Counted from the stretch's first letter, positions 45,250-55,066 are shown. The stretch: DNA of 64,000 nucleotides from Pseudomonas karstica (GCF_009707515.1 NZ_WLYI01000011.1:1-64000), one strand, 5' to 3'. Notes: generated from the sequence alone by a model not told the origin. Numbers and translations are program-made.

Positions 45250-46674
45250 ATGGATTTAGGGATCGATCGACAAGCCCTTGTACCGGTTGTTCAGCAGATC
45301 GTCAGCGCAGTTGCCGCATGGATTCGGGAGGGCGGGGTCAGCCCCGGGACACGCTTGCCGTCCATCCGGCAACTGGCCCGTGACAATCTGCTCAGTCAAT
45401 CCAATGTCATTGAGGCATGTGAGCGGATGGTGGCCCAAGGGTTATTGGCCTCGCGGCAAGGCTCGGGTTTTTTTGTCGCCGAACAGCCCGCGGCCAGCGA
45501 CCCGCAGCACGAATGCCAATGGTATGAGGGCGCGGAACAAGGCTGGGGAAGCTTCACTGATAATCCTCTGGGTGAGTTGACGCTGGGGTGCGGTTGGTTG
45601 CCGGATACCTGGCGTGAAAGCGACGACATCAGCTATGCGATTCGTGAAGTCACCCGTACCAATACCGCCGGGTTATTCAGCTATAGCACGCCGCTTGGGC
45701 TGCCGGCGCTGCGCGAGCAACTGCTCAAGCGCCTGACCCACATTCATATTGGCACCAGTGCCGACCGGATCCTGACCACCCAGGGCGCCAGCCACGCTCA
45801 GGACCTGCTGATACGTACATTACTCAAGGCGGGTGACAGGGTGGTGGTTGAAAGTCCCGGTTACGGCAATCTGTATCGCTTGCTGGCCTTTCACGGCGTC
45901 ACTTTGCTGGAGGTCCCGAGGACTCGTGGCGGTCCGGATATTCCTGCGCTGGAGATGCTGCTGCGAGTACATCGTCCCAAGTGCTTGTTCATCAACAGCC
46001 TTTATCACAACCCGACCGGTACCAGCCTTTCCCTGGCGGTGGCTGAACGTTTGCTGCAACTGGCCCAGGCCCAGGACTTCTTTATTATCGAGGAAGATGT
46101 CTATGGCGATCTGCAGCATGCCACCTGCACCCGGCTTTCAGCGTTACCCCACAAGGATCGGGTCATCTATGTCTCGAGCTTTTCCAAGACACTCAGCAGT
46201 GCCTTGCGGGTTGGTTATCTTACTGCCAGTACGGCAATCATCGAGCAACTGGTCAAGGTCAAGACCCTCACCGGCATCGGTACCTCACGGTTTGCCGAAG
46301 CGGTGGTGGCGACCTTGCTGGCCAATGGCACCTACCGCAAATGGGTGCAGCGTTTGCGCAAGCGTCTGAGTACTGAAATGGCTATGACCCTGCAGGTGCT
46401 GGAAGACGAAGAATGGGAGGTGTTTGCCGTGCCGGCGGGGGGGATGTTTCTCTGGGTTCGACCTGGCGTAGGCAACTGCCTGCAGTGGCAGGACAAAGCG
46501 CGCAAACTTGGGGTGTTGCTCTCGCCGGGCTCGTTGTTCAGCCCGACGGGCGAACACAATGACTGGCTGCGCATTAATGTGGCCTATGCTTGCGATCAAC
46601 GTGCCCTGGCGCTATTCAAAGCCATGGGGCCGGCAAGATCGACCTCCACTGTTCTGAAAGCGACGGGTATGTAG
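45250..46674 (+). CDS. MocR-type regulator: GntR DNA-binding domain fused to aminotransferase domain
   Basis: The 474-residue protein starts with a GntR wHTH (residues 5-75: ALVPVVQQIVSAVAAWIREGGVSPGTRLPSIRQLARDNLLSQSNVIEA), a linker, and then a class I aminotransferase domain from about residue 100. The PLP-binding lysine is in VSSFSKTLSSALRVGYL, and LYHNPTG and DVYGDL are further aminotransferase motifs. MocR/GabR/PdxR-type proteins sense PLP-adduct metabolites and usually regulate a neighbouring gene. No clear divergent enzyme gene is beside it; the upstream SDR and downstream chemoreceptor are candidates. Two palindromes precede it. Confidence 0.9.
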   Translation: MDLGIDRQALVPVVQQIVSAVAAWIREGGVSPGTRLPSIRQLARDNLLSQSNVIEACERMVAQGLLASRQGSGFFVAEQPAASDPQHECQWYEGAEQGWGSFTDNPLGELTLGCGWLPDTWRESDDISYAIREVTRTNTAGLFSYSTPLGLPALREQLLKRLTHIHIGTSADRILTTQGASHAQDLLIRTLLKAGDRVVVESPGYGNLYRLLAFHGVTLLEVPRTRGGPDIPALEMLLRVHRPKCLFINSLYHNPTGTSLSLAVAERLLQLAQAQDFFIIEEDVYGDLQHATCTRLSALPHKDRVIYVSSFSKTLSSALRVGYLTASTAIIEQLVKVKTLTGIGTSRFAEAVVATLLANGTYRKWVQRLRKRLSTEMAMTLQVLEDEEWEVFAVPAGGMFLWVRPGVGNCLQWQDKARKLGVLLSPGSLFSPTGEHNDWLRINVAYACDQRALALFKAMGPARSTSTVLKATGM

Positions 46675-46789
46675 CTTTTTGCCATTATTGCGCCATCAAA
46701 GCCTTGTGTTCGATACCGTGTCGTTGCCAATCTTCCTGCATTGAAAGTGGGCTTGATGGCATTCGCCAGGCCAAGAGGACTCAAGTGCA

Positions 46790-48757
46790 ATGATTACGGT
46801 CGTGCAACGACGTTTTGCCAACCTCGGTATGGCGAAGAAACTCGGCCTGGGCTTTGCCCTGGTGTTGCTGTTGACGGCCCTCGTGGCCGCTATTGGGGTG
46901 TGGTCGTTGCAGGCCGTCGGCCAGCGATTCGAAAGTCTGAAGGCGATGTCTTCGCTCAATAGCGGTTTGTTGAAGGTACGCTTGATTGAGCAGGCCTATG
47001 CACTGCATACCGATCCCAAGTCCATCGACGCTTTGCATGAAAGCGTCGATGCCTTGTCTGCCCTTGCTACGAGCCTCAAGGCGCAGTCCACCGTTAATGT
47101 GCCGGTGATGACGGATGTAGAACAGGCCCTGATCGCCTATCGCAAAGCGTTTGATAAGTTTGTCGAGCTGACCCAGGCCAAGGACCTGGCGCTGGAAATG
47201 GCCAGTTGGTCGGTCTCCAGTGTCGCCAATAACCTTGATGTGTTGCAGGCTGGGCTGGCAGATGACGGTGCCTACGGTCTCAAGGAAAGCCAGGGTAAGG
47301 ATGGCGCCGAGTTTATCGAGCAAGCGGGACAGGTCAGCCAGGTCTCGCGCTTGATGTTGCAAGCCATGAACGAAGCGCGGGTGCGCCTGGATCAAAGCCG
47401 CAAGGGTGATGACGAAAATACCAGGCAAGGCAAGATTGAACAGGCCGAACAGGCGTTGGCCCAGGCCGCGCAACTGAAAACTACGGTCAAGGATCCTGGT
47501 TACCAGACGGTGCTCAATGAAGTCGCCGGGCATATCGCGGCGTTCAGCGAAAGGCTCAGTGAATACACTGCCTTGCTGGCACAGGAAAAGACCGTCTATA
47601 AACAGCTGCATGAGCGCGCCGACCAAGTGGTGACCCGGGTCAACCAGGCCTATGCCGCGCAAGACCAATCGATGCAAGCGCAGTTGAAAAAAAGCGCCTT
47701 GCTGATTATCGGTTCGTCAGCCTTGGCCTTGTTGGTGGGGATGATTGCGGCGTGGGTTATTACCCGGCTGATCGTCACCCCGTTGCGCAGTGTAATTTGC
47801 GTGGCGCAGCACATTGCCGCAGGTGACCTCAGTGATCGAATGGAGGTTAGCCGTCGCGATGAGATCGGCCAACTGATGCAGGCCATGCAGCAGATGGGTA
47901 TGGGATTGAGCACGATGGTCAGCGGCTTGCAGGCGGGTATCGAGCAGTTGGCAAGCTCCGCCCATTCGCTGTCCAGCGTGACTGAGCAGACCAATATCGA
48001 GGTTGGCAGCCAGAAAGAGGAAACCGAGCAGGTTGCCACTGCAATGAACCAGATGACCGCCACGGTACATGATGTGGCGCGTAACGCCGAAGAGGCGGCC
48101 CAGGCGGCACAAAGGGCGGATGATAAGGTCGACAGTGGCCAGCAGGTGGTTCGCCAGAGCTTGCAGCGGATTGAGTTGCTGGCTACTTCTGCCACTTCGG
48201 CGAGTACCAGTATCGAAAGCCTGAGTGCGCAAATCCACACCATAGGTACCGTTCTGGAGGTGATCAAGAGCGTGGCCGAACAGACCAACTTGCTGGCCCT
48301 GAATGCGGCGATCGAGGCGGCGCGAGCAGGGGAGCAGGGGCGTGGGTTTGCGGTGGTGGCCGATGAGGTGCGAGCGTTAGCCAGGCGTACTCAGCAGTCG
48401 ACCGAGGAAATCGAACAACTGGTCAGCACCTTGCGCAGTGCGGCACAGTCTTCGGTACAGCAGATCAAGCAGAGTGGCGAGTTGGTCAAGCTGGCGGTCA
48501 GCGATGTGCTGGAAACCGAAAGTGCCCTTGGCAGCATTGCGGTAGCGGTGTCGTTGATCCAGCAAATGAATCAGCAGATCGCTGCAGCGGCCGAGGAGCA
48601 AAGTTCGGTGGCCGAGGAAATCAATCGCAGTGTCACCAGTATCCGTGCCAGCGCCGACCAGTCGGCCCAGAGCATGCAGGACAATGCGGCGTCGAGTATC
48701 GAGTTGGCAACGCTTGGGGCAGAGTTGAAAGGGATGGTGGGGCACTTCCGGCTTTGA
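46790..48757 (+). CDS. Methyl-accepting chemotaxis protein (chemoreceptor)
   Basis: The 655-residue receptor has a first membrane helix (residues 15-38), a long helical periplasmic sensor (about 40-300) rich in Gln, Ala and Lys, a second membrane helix ([19 protein letters not shown], about 305-325), a HAMP domain and a cytoplasmic signalling domain. The highly conserved hairpin [20 protein letters not shown] is at about residues 493-512. The periplasmic part resembles the helical-bimodular (HBM) or long four-helix ligand domain group. The ligand is not known. A hairpin overlaps the stop codon. Confidence 0.9.
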   Translation: MITVVQRRFANLGMAKKLGLGFALVLLLTALVAAIGVWSLQAVGQRFESLKAMSSLNSGLLKVRLIEQAYALHTDPKSIDALHESVDALSALATSLKAQSTVNVPVMTDVEQALIAYRKAFDKFVELTQAKDLALEMASWSVSSVANNLDVLQAGLADDGAYGLKESQGKDGAEFIEQAGQVSQVSRLMLQAMNEARVRLDQSRKGDDENTRQGKIEQAEQALAQAAQLKTTVKDPGYQTVLNEVAGHIAAFSERLSEYTALLAQEKTVYKQLHERADQVVTRVNQAYAAQDQSMQAQLKKSALLIIGSSALALLVGMIAAWVITRLIVTPLRSVICVAQHIAAGDLSDRMEVSRRDEIGQLMQAMQQMGMGLSTMVSGLQAGIEQLASSAHSLSSVTEQTNIEVGSQKEETEQVATAMNQMTATVHDVARNAEEAAQAAQRADDKVDSGQQVVRQSLQRIELLATSATSASTSIESLSAQIHTIGTVLEVIKSVAEQTNLLALNAAIEAARAGEQGRGFAVVADEVRALARRTQQSTEEIEQLVSTLRSAAQSSVQQIKQSGELVKLAVSDVLETESALGSIAVAVSLIQQMNQQIAAAAEEQSSVAEEINRSVTSIRASADQSAQSMQDNAASSIELATLGAELKGMVGHFRL

Positions 48758-48782
48758 TCGCCGCCTGAGTGCGGCGATCAAA
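48753..48782. terminator. Bidirectional terminator overlapping the chemoreceptor stop codon
   Basis: TTTGATCGCCGC at 48753-48764 pairs exactly with GCGGCGATCAAA at 48771-48782 around CTGAGT. The TGA stop of the chemoreceptor (48755-48757) is inside the 5' arm. The convergent hydrolase ends ten bases beyond. T-runs are short, but the 12-bp stem is strong. Confidence 0.75.
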
Positions 48783-48791
48783 GTGCAGGGG

Positions 48792-49604
48792 TCAGGCGTT
48801 ATTGGCCAGGAACGTCAGCAGCGCCTCGTTGACGAAGTCAGGGTTTTCCCGACTGCTGATGTGCCCTGCATCCGGAATCAGCGTCAGTGAGCAGCCAATC
48901 AGGCTGGCCATTTCCTCAGACTCCGCCGGTGGCCGGGGCTTGTCTTGATCGCCGCACATCACCAGGGTGGTGTCGGCATCCAGGCGGGGCAACTGTTCCA
49001 GGACATCGTCGCGGCTGAAGATGAGCCGACCCAGGGGCACGATGCTTTGTAGCAGGCGTTCCTTGGAAAACGCCTTCAATGCGTTGCGAAAGTCCTGGTA
49101 CAAGGCCGATTCCCGGTCGATCCCCGGTCGAAAAAAGATGGGCGCGATCACATCCAGCAAAGGCTCCGGGATGGCGCCGACATCTTCGATCATCTTGAAC
49201 AGCGAGAAGTAATACTGGCGAGTGGCCTCAGGCTCGGCGCCCAGGTACGTGTCCATCAGCACCAGGCTGTTGACCCGCCTAGGCACTTGCAACGCCAGGC
49301 GCGCGCCCCACATCCCACCTACCGACAGGCCTACAAGGTTGATTTGGGCAATGTCCAGGTGATCCAGCAGAGCCAGGGCCTGGCGCGCCAGGTCATCCAT
49401 GGAGGCCGTTGCCTGAGGCAGCGGGCCGGAGTCGCCGTGGCCCCATAACTCGGGAACGATCACTCGGTACTGTTGGGACAGGGCTTCGATCTGCGGCGCC
49501 CACATGTGGCGATCCCACAGGTAACTTTGGCCAAGCAGGACGACCGGGCCGGTGCCCTGGTCCAGGTAATGCAAGGGTTGTCCATCAATGATGGCGACAG
49601 GCAT
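48792..49604 (-). CDS. Alpha/beta hydrolase (carboxylesterase-like)
   Basis: The 270-residue protein carries the family motif ending in VLLGQSYLWDRHMWAPQIEAL, WGHGDSGP, the nucleophile elbow NLVGLSVGGMWGARLAL (Ser in GLSVGG), and the C-terminal IPDAGHISSRENP with the catalytic His. An Asp is likely in MCGDQDKPRP. This pattern matches meta-cleavage, bromoperoxidase or enol-lactone hydrolase types. ATG 49604 has GAGG eight bases upstream. It is convergent with the chemoreceptor; no pathway neighbours narrow the substrate. Confidence 0.85.
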   Translation of the reverse strand: MPVAIIDGQPLHYLDQGTGPVVLLGQSYLWDRHMWAPQIEALSQQYRVIVPELWGHGDSGPLPQATASMDDLARQALALLDHLDIAQINLVGLSVGGMWGARLALQVPRRVNSLVLMDTYLGAEPEATRQYYFSLFKMIEDVGAIPEPLLDVIAPIFFRPGIDRESALYQDFRNALKAFSKERLLQSIVPLGRLIFSRDDVLEQLPRLDADTTLVMCGDQDKPRPPAESEEMASLIGCSLTLIPDAGHISSRENPDFVNEALLTFLANNA

Positions 49605-49716
49605 AGCGAGAGCCTCTTGCTTTAACGGAGTGAGGGGCACTTTTTTACGCTAGTCATGGGCGCAGGGATAGATGCAGGGTGATGACACAGGAAAATCCTA
49701 TAGGCGCGAGGGAGGG

Positions 49717-50487
49717 TTAGTCGTAGATGGCTTTCTTCTTCCAATCCGCATCCGCGTCCGCGACTTTCAAGCCTTCGGTCAACTCATTGACCTCATCTTC
49801 AGCGGGTTTAATGTTGCTCAGCACCATGGAGTTGGCACGGCCCAGTTGTTTCTCCAGCCACTGCAACTGTTCGCTGTAGAGCACCGGTTCAGCCTGCTTG
49901 CGTAAATACTGCACGCCGCGTTCGAACGCCAGGCGCGCCTGGCCCGGTTGCCCCTGTTGCAAGGCATGCTGGCCGAGGTTGTTGAAGAACTCGATGTGCA
50001 GCAGCACCAGGATATGGCGGATTTCCTTGATCCAGTGCTTGGCCTCGTTGGTTGGCAAGAAGCCGTCCTGGGCCGCACGGGTCACTTGGCCGTGCAGTGC
50101 CTCCAATAGAAAACGCACGTCCTTGGCCTTGGCTTCGGTCTGGATGGGGCCGGGAGGGTTGGTCACCGGGATCGATTCGCCCTGGGCCACCAGTGCGGTG
50201 AGCTCATCAATACGTGCTTTAAGAGGCGCGCTGGACTTGTTCAGGTTCAGCAGGCGCTGGTTGACGTTGAGTTCCAGGCGGGTCAGCAACAGCTTGAGCG
50301 CCGGGGTCATCAATTGCCCTGGGAACGTTTCGGTGATTTCGCCGCAGCGACGCAGTCGATCATTGAGCTCGATTTGGGTCCGAGTCTTTTCCAGTTTGTT
50401 GTTTTCCACCACGTGGTTCATGTAGCCAATGGCGATCAGTATTACGATCCCGGCTATTACCAGCAGGGTGATCATGAGTGGTGTCAC
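49717..50487 (-). CDS. Conserved hypothetical membrane-anchored protein
   Basis: The 256-residue product has one N-terminal membrane helix (TPLMITLLVIAGIVILIAIGY, residues 2-22). A soluble helical region follows with no known domain; LRRCGEITETFPGQLMTPALKLLLTRLE and LEALHGQVTRAAQDGFLPTNEAKHWIKEIRHILVLLHIEFFNNL look like helical repeats. The GTG at 50487 has AGAGG about eight bases upstream; the ATG 50475 is also possible. Its gene neighbour is the tRNA operon upstream. I recognise it as conserved in Pseudomonas without known function. Confidence 0.75.
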   Translation of the reverse strand: MTPLMITLLVIAGIVILIAIGYMNHVVENNKLEKTRTQIELNDRLRRCGEITETFPGQLMTPALKLLLTRLELNVNQRLLNLNKSSAPLKARIDELTALVAQGESIPVTNPPGPIQTEAKAKDVRFLLEALHGQVTRAAQDGFLPTNEAKHWIKEIRHILVLLHIEFFNNLGQHALQQGQPGQARLAFERGVQYLRKQAEPVLYSEQLQWLEKQLGRANSMVLSNIKPAEDEVNELTEGLKVADADADWKKKAIYD

Positions 50488-50754
50488 CGGTGAGACCTCT
50501 TTGTTGGGTGTTCATTGGAGTGTAGTGACTGGGGCATTGGGCGGATAGGAATGATCGACGAGTTGACCCGGCACTTTCCTCTATATAGGTAGGCAGCCTC
50601 GGAATAGATGCACATTGCCATCATTCGCTGGTGCGAACTATAGCGTCTTGTCGGACGCCAGAATATAGGCGCCAAACCCTGGACGGCGAGAATGCCCGGG
50701 AAGCCCGGTAAAGCGCATCGAAGTCATTGATTTAAATAAATTTATAGTTGGGGG
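50488..50754. other. Intergenic region upstream of the tRNA operon
   Basis: Together with the promoter that follows, this leaves about 360 bases without a protein gene. It holds the start region of the conserved membrane-anchored gene and AT-rich sequence near its 3' end. Nothing else is recognised; no open frame has a convincing ribosome site. Confidence 0.4.
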
Positions 50755-50783
50755 TTGACGACCTCCCAATCCATCCATAGAAT
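50731..50783 (+). promoter_or_regulatory. Strong sigma-70 promoter of the tRNA operon with UP-like element
   Basis: The -35 box TTGACG (50755-50760) is separated by exactly 17 bases from TAGAAT (50778-50783). The A/T-rich tract TTTAAATAAATTTATA lies directly upstream at about 50731-50746, where an UP element would be. The GCGCGCC after the -10 box is a GC-rich discriminator of the type subject to stringent control. The first tRNA starts about 62 bases after the -10 box. Confidence 0.85.
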
Positions 50784-50845
50784 GCGCGCCACTTACAGCG
50801 TAAAGCACACAGCGAAACGCGGTAGGGAGTGAATGTTGTACGTGT

Positions 50846-50921
50846 GTCCCCTTCGTCTAGTGGCCTAGGACACCGCCCTTTCACGGCGGTAACAGGGGTT
50901 CGAGTCCCCTAGGGGACGCCA
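50846..50921 (+). tRNA. tRNA-Glu (TTC anticodon), first copy
   Basis: The 76-base gene has the standard arms: GTCCCCT/AGGGGAC acceptor stem, GGGGTTCGAGTCCCC T-arm, and the anticodon loop CTTTCAC with TTC, followed by an encoded CCA. It is the first of four tRNAs in the operon. Confidence 0.96.
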
Positions 50922-50923
50922 TT

Positions 50924-50999
<76 letters not shown>

Positions 51000-51070
51000 A
51001 TTTTAAACAGTGTTGCTTTCGGGCGGCACTGAGTGAAACCAGGACCAAGTCTTCGGGCTAGGGTCTGGGC

Positions 51071-51097
51071 ACTGAAATACACACCATGTGTTTCAGT
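51071..51097 (+). other. Hairpin in the spacer between the two tRNA pairs
   Basis: ACTGAAATACA pairs with TGTGTTTCAGT, with one G-U wobble, around a short loop. It lies between the first tRNA-Gly and the second tRNA-Glu and probably guides RNase processing of the polycistronic precursor. Confidence 0.6.
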
Positions 51098-51103
51098 TAG
51101 CGT

Positions 51104-51179
51104 GTCCCCTTCGTCTAGTGGCCTAGGACACCGCCCTTTCACGGCGGTAACAGGGGTTCGAGTCCCCTAGGGGACGCCA
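51104..51179 (+). tRNA. tRNA-Glu (TTC anticodon), second copy
   Basis: Identical in sequence to the first tRNA-Glu at 50846, including the seven upstream bases (CGTGTGT-like leader CGTGT). Indicates a tandem duplication of the Glu-Gly pair. Confidence 0.96.
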
Positions 51180-51182
51180 TTT

Positions 51183-51258
<76 letters not shown>

Positions 51259-51266
51259 TATTTAAC

Positions 51267-51298
51267 AAAAACGCCGCTCAGCAATGAGCGGCGTTTTT
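51267..51298 (+). terminator. Intrinsic terminator of the tRNA operon
   Basis: AAAAACGCCGCTCA pairs with TGAGCGGCGTTTTT around GCAA, a 14-bp stem with T-run, eight bases after the last tRNA. The A-rich side may also end the convergent dipeptidase transcript. Confidence 0.92.
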
Positions 51299-51385
51299 GT
51301 TTGTGCATTATTTTTATGCCTGGCTGTTCGACTTTGCATCGGGATCAAAGCCGGACCCGCCGTAACAGCAGGTCCGAAAAGGGCG

Positions 51386-53125
51386 TCAGAGCTTCGGCAG
51401 TTGCCCGATGCGCCCCATCATCTCGGTCACGATCTGCAGGTCCAGCAGGAACTGGTCGACTGTCTTGAACTCGTTGTCGGTGTGGCCGGTGTATTTGACG
51501 TTGGGCATCGCCAGGCCGAATTGCACACCATTGGGCAGGTCATGGACCGAAGTGGCACCGGCGGAGGTGCCGAACGTGTGTTCCATTCCCAGGTTTTCAG
51601 TGGCCACGGCCAGCAGGGCCTTGACCCATTCACCCTCTGGGTTGCGGTACATCGGTGCCGCGATCGAGTAGTCGAAGGTTGCTGCAATGTGCGCCTTTTT
51701 GCTCCAGGCGCCGATCTTGTCGGAAATTTCGGATTTGAGCACTTCTGGCGACTTGCCCTTTGGCACCCGCAGGTTGACCGCGAGCTTGAAAGCTTTGTCA
51801 TCCATCCCGACAAAGGTCAGGGACGTGGTCAGTGGGCCCATAAAGTCATCGGCAAACCCGACGCCCAATTTGCCCCCCAGGTAATCCAGCCCCCAGTTAT
51901 CGGCCGCATAGCGGGCGGCATCGGTGATGTGGTTGTGCTTGAGGGCGACTTTTCCGTCCAGGCCGTTGATAAAACCCAGCATCCTGGCGACCGGATTCAC
52001 ACCTGATTCGGGCTCCGAGGAATGGGCGGAAACGCCGGTGACGGTTAGCTTGACGTCGTTGCCGTCGACCTTGGCTGTGACCTCGAAGTTGCCGCCATTA
52101 CTCTTGACATACTCACCGCCGGCCTGTTGCAGGCTGGCGGCCAATTCGGCGGGTTTGTCAGTTACCAGGGTGGCAACCGACGCCGACGGGATCTGGTTGG
52201 TGGCCAGGCCGCCGGTCATTGAGGTGATCTCGGCGCCTTTGCCCTCACCTGTGCGCCGGGCAAAGTTCGCCATGACCGTGCCGTAGCCTTTTTCGGCAAT
52301 CACTACCGGATAGCCACCGTCCAGCGCCAGGTTGTAGTTGGGTGTCGGGTTGCGTTCAAAGTAATAAGGGATGGCGTCGCCGCTGGTTTCCTCGGTGGTG
52401 TCTACCAGCAGTTTGAAATTCCTGGCCAGTGGCAGCTTCTCTTCCTTGATGACTTTCATGGCATAGAGCGTTACCACGATACCGTTCTTGTCATCCTCGG
52501 TGCCGCGGCCATACATGCGGTCGCCGATCAGAGTGACCTTGAATGGATCAAGTTTGGTGCCGTCCTGCAGGACCCAGTTTTCCGGTGTCACGGGCACAAC
52601 GTCGGCATGGGCGTGAAGGCCCACCACTTCCTCGCCAGTGCCTTCCAGGGATATTTCATAGACGCGGTTGTCGACGTTGCGAAAGTTGAGGTTGAAAGCC
52701 TGGGCAAGGTTCTTGATTTTGTCGGCGATCTTGATGAATTCGGGGTTGTCGTGCTGGGCGACGCCTTCCACGCGGAAGGTTGGAATGGCCACCAGTTCGC
52801 GCAGAGTCTCAAGGGCCGCGTCGCCGTATTTCAGCCGGGTATAAATACCCAGTAAGCGATGGACTTCGTTCTGTTGTTCAGCGTCAAGGGGTTTGTTGCT
52901 CTGGAAAGCACTGATAGCTGCGCCGAGATTATCGGTTTTGGCCAGGTCGCTCTTGGCCAGGCTTGCCAGGAACTGCCTGAAATCCGTAACCGGTACATCG
53001 CTGAAGGACTTGAGGATAGTCGCGCTCTGTTGCGGGGTGATGTTGGCGAACGCTGGCGCGGTGAACGATGAAAGGCTGGCCAGAATCAGGGTGGTTGCAG
53101 CCAGGTGTTTGAGTGAGAAGTCCAT
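51386..53125 (-). CDS. Secreted M20-family dipeptidase
   Basis: The 579-residue precursor has a signal peptide ending near PAFA (residue 27). The M20/PepV-like catalytic domain has metal ligands in GLHAHADVVPVTPENW, MYGRGTEDDKNG and DTTEETSGDAI, and a lid/dimerisation domain in the middle. The C-terminal part contains GTSAGATSVHDLPN and YTGHTDNEF, the last His and acidic residues of the zinc sites. It cleaves dipeptides in the periplasm. The long N-terminal region (30-110) is typical of Pseudomonas members. Start ATG 53125. It faces the tRNA terminator. Confidence 0.9.
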   Translation of the reverse strand: MDFSLKHLAATTLILASLSSFTAPAFANITPQQSATILKSFSDVPVTDFRQFLASLAKSDLAKTDNLGAAISAFQSNKPLDAEQQNEVHRLLGIYTRLKYGDAALETLRELVAIPTFRVEGVAQHDNPEFIKIADKIKNLAQAFNLNFRNVDNRVYEISLEGTGEEVVGLHAHADVVPVTPENWVLQDGTKLDPFKVTLIGDRMYGRGTEDDKNGIVVTLYAMKVIKEEKLPLARNFKLLVDTTEETSGDAIPYYFERNPTPNYNLALDGGYPVVIAEKGYGTVMANFARRTGEGKGAEITSMTGGLATNQIPSASVATLVTDKPAELAASLQQAGGEYVKSNGGNFEVTAKVDGNDVKLTVTGVSAHSSEPESGVNPVARMLGFINGLDGKVALKHNHITDAARYAADNWGLDYLGGKLGVGFADDFMGPLTTSLTFVGMDDKAFKLAVNLRVPKGKSPEVLKSEISDKIGAWSKKAHIAATFDYSIAAPMYRNPEGEWVKALLAVATENLGMEHTFGTSAGATSVHDLPNGVQFGLAMPNVKYTGHTDNEFKTVDQFLLDLQIVTEMMGRIGQLPKL

Positions 53126-53347
53126 TGCTGGGGCATTCCTTTGCAGGCGGCTGGTAGGAAATATCTGATCAAAATGTCAGAAATATTTCTACACACTAAC
53201 ACCGTAAAGGAAGGGTAGGGCAGACCCTGACGCGGGATTTGTCCTGCTGAAATACAAAAATGTCGTTTGGAAACAAACAGCATTTTTGTTTGTGGGCAGT
53301 TGTCCTCAAGGCGCGCCCGGGTTGCTTGTCATGGGGGCTGCTCTCCC

Positions 53348-53977
53348 TCAGTCGAGGGTATAGCGCACCGACAGCGCGCCTTTTTTCTCGGACAGGGCGA
53401 GGATCGTTACCTGGCCCACCTCCCGCAATGTCTGCACATGTGTGCCGCCACAGGCATAGGGCGGCAGGTTGCCGAAGCCGACTTCACGTACACCTTCCTT
53501 GAGGGTCAGTTGACGGGGCAGGTCAGCGGCGATCCATTGGTTGACTTGGTGTTGTATCGCCTGGGCGTCCATGACTTGCGCAGACTCCCCGCGTATAAAA
53601 GTGATCTTTCCCTCGCCTGGCCAATGATGTGCCTTGGTCGGCATCCAGCCCAGGCTTTGGCCCGCATTGCCGATCAGGTGACCAGCGGAGTGCAAGCGCG
53701 TGTTCAGGGTGCGACGGGGCTCATCAAGCCGCGCCTGTATCAGTCCAGGCCTGACCGGCTGGCTCACGTAATGCACGATGCGATCCGCTTCCTGGGTCAC
53801 CTTGAGCACGTGACTGTCTCCCAGCCAGCCGGTATCGAAGGGTTGACCGCCGCCCTGGGGGTGAAAAATGGTCGATTGCAGAGTCACCGCAAAGTGGTCT
53901 TCGTGAGGCACGCAGTCCAGTACTTCAAGCTTGGCTGTCAGGTGATCGTGGGTAAAAAACAGGCGCTGGGTCATCAT
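53348..53977 (-). CDS. AlaX-type stand-alone alanyl-tRNA editing protein
   Basis: The 209-residue protein matches the editing domain of alanyl-tRNA synthetase without the synthetase part: FHPQGGGQPFDTGWLG, the zinc-coordinating HSAGHLIG pair of His residues, and the distal CGGTHVQ motif. It hydrolyses mischarged Ser-tRNA(Ala) or Gly-tRNA(Ala) in trans. Two consecutive ATG codons stand at the start; the first (53977) is used here. It is divergent from a LysR gene with 87 bases between. Confidence 0.9.
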   Translation of the reverse strand: MMTQRLFFTHDHLTAKLEVLDCVPHEDHFAVTLQSTIFHPQGGGQPFDTGWLGDSHVLKVTQEADRIVHYVSQPVRPGLIQARLDEPRRTLNTRLHSAGHLIGNAGQSLGWMPTKAHHWPGEGKITFIRGESAQVMDAQAIQHQVNQWIAADLPRQLTLKEGVREVGFGNLPPYACGGTHVQTLREVGQVTILALSEKKGALSVRYTLD

Positions 53978-54064
53978 CTACATCCGCATCAGTGTTCTGT
54001 CGGGCAGTATAAATAGTGCGCGAATGGGTGATAATCCGCTCAACTATCAATGGACTTGTGCGTC

Positions 54065-54997
54065 ATGAGCATTAATCTTCCTCTGCCATTGTTGGGTGAA
54101 ATGGCGACATTCGTCAAAGTGGTGGAAACCGGCAGTTTCTCGCAAGCCGCGCGGCAGATGGGGGCTTCGCCGTCGTCGGTAAGCCGCAGTATTTCGCGCC
54201 TGGAAAAGGCCTTGGCTATTCGGTTGTTACAGCGTACCACCCGCAAATTGCGCCTCAGCGAAGGCGGCGAAGAAGTGTTCAAGCGCTGCCAGGAGATGGT
54301 CAATGCGGCGCGCTCGGTGATAGAGATCAGCGGGCAATACACCCATGAAGCCGAAGGGCTGGTACGGGTCAGCGTGCCCAAGGCGGTGGGCCGGTTTGTG
54401 GTACATCCACATATGCCTGAGTTTCTACGGCGTTATCCCAAGGTCGATGTGCAGTTGATCCTCGAAGACCGTCATGTAGACCTGATCGATGACAATGTCG
54501 ACCTGAGCATCCGCATCACGGACAGTCCGCCGCCGGGCTTGGTGGGGCGTCAGTTGCTGCCCATCGAGCACCTGCTCTGTGCGACACCGCAGTACCTGGC
54601 CGAGCACGGCACACCGAGCCATCCCCATGATTTACTGGGGCACAGTTGTATTTATCTGGGGGAAACCCCGGGCGATGCGCGCTGGAAATTCCGCCAGGGC
54701 AGCAAGGTGGTAACGGTGGGTGTGGGTGGACGGTATGCGGCCAATCACACGGGCGTGCGGCTGGATGCGGTGTTGCAGCATGTGGGGGTGGGCAGCTTGC
54801 CCTATTTCACGGCGCGACATGCGTTGGAAGAGGGGGCGTTGGTGCAGGTGTTGCCGGAATGGGACTTTATCGCCTCATACCATGGTGATGCGTGGTTGCT
54901 GCATTCGCCGACGCGTTATCTGCCACCGAAGTTGCGGGTGTTTATCGATTATCTGGTGGAGTGTATGGCGCGGGAGCCGACGTTACGCAAGGGGTAG
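54065..54997 (+). CDS. LysR-family transcriptional regulator
   Basis: The 310-residue regulator has a wHTH (EMATFVKVVETGSFSQAARQM; SPSSVSRSISRLEKAL) and an effector domain (GLVRVSVPKAVGRFVVHPHMPEF; LLCATPQYLAEHGTP; GVRLDAVLQHVGVGSLPYF) typical of the CrgA-like branch. ATG 54065 was chosen over 54050 as the conserved start of the helix. It is divergent from AlaX, which may be its target. Effector unknown. Confidence 0.86.
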   Translation: MSINLPLPLLGEMATFVKVVETGSFSQAARQMGASPSSVSRSISRLEKALAIRLLQRTTRKLRLSEGGEEVFKRCQEMVNAARSVIEISGQYTHEAEGLVRVSVPKAVGRFVVHPHMPEFLRRYPKVDVQLILEDRHVDLIDDNVDLSIRITDSPPPGLVGRQLLPIEHLLCATPQYLAEHGTPSHPHDLLGHSCIYLGETPGDARWKFRQGSKVVTVGVGGRYAANHTGVRLDAVLQHVGVGSLPYFTARHALEEGALVQVLPEWDFIASYHGDAWLLHSPTRYLPPKLRVFIDYLVECMAREPTLRKG

Positions 54998-55066
54998 CGT
55001 GGCCGGGAGCTGGTGTGGCGAGCGGACTGGCCGGATCGCCACGGTGTAAGCGCTCAGTAAGTCTGA

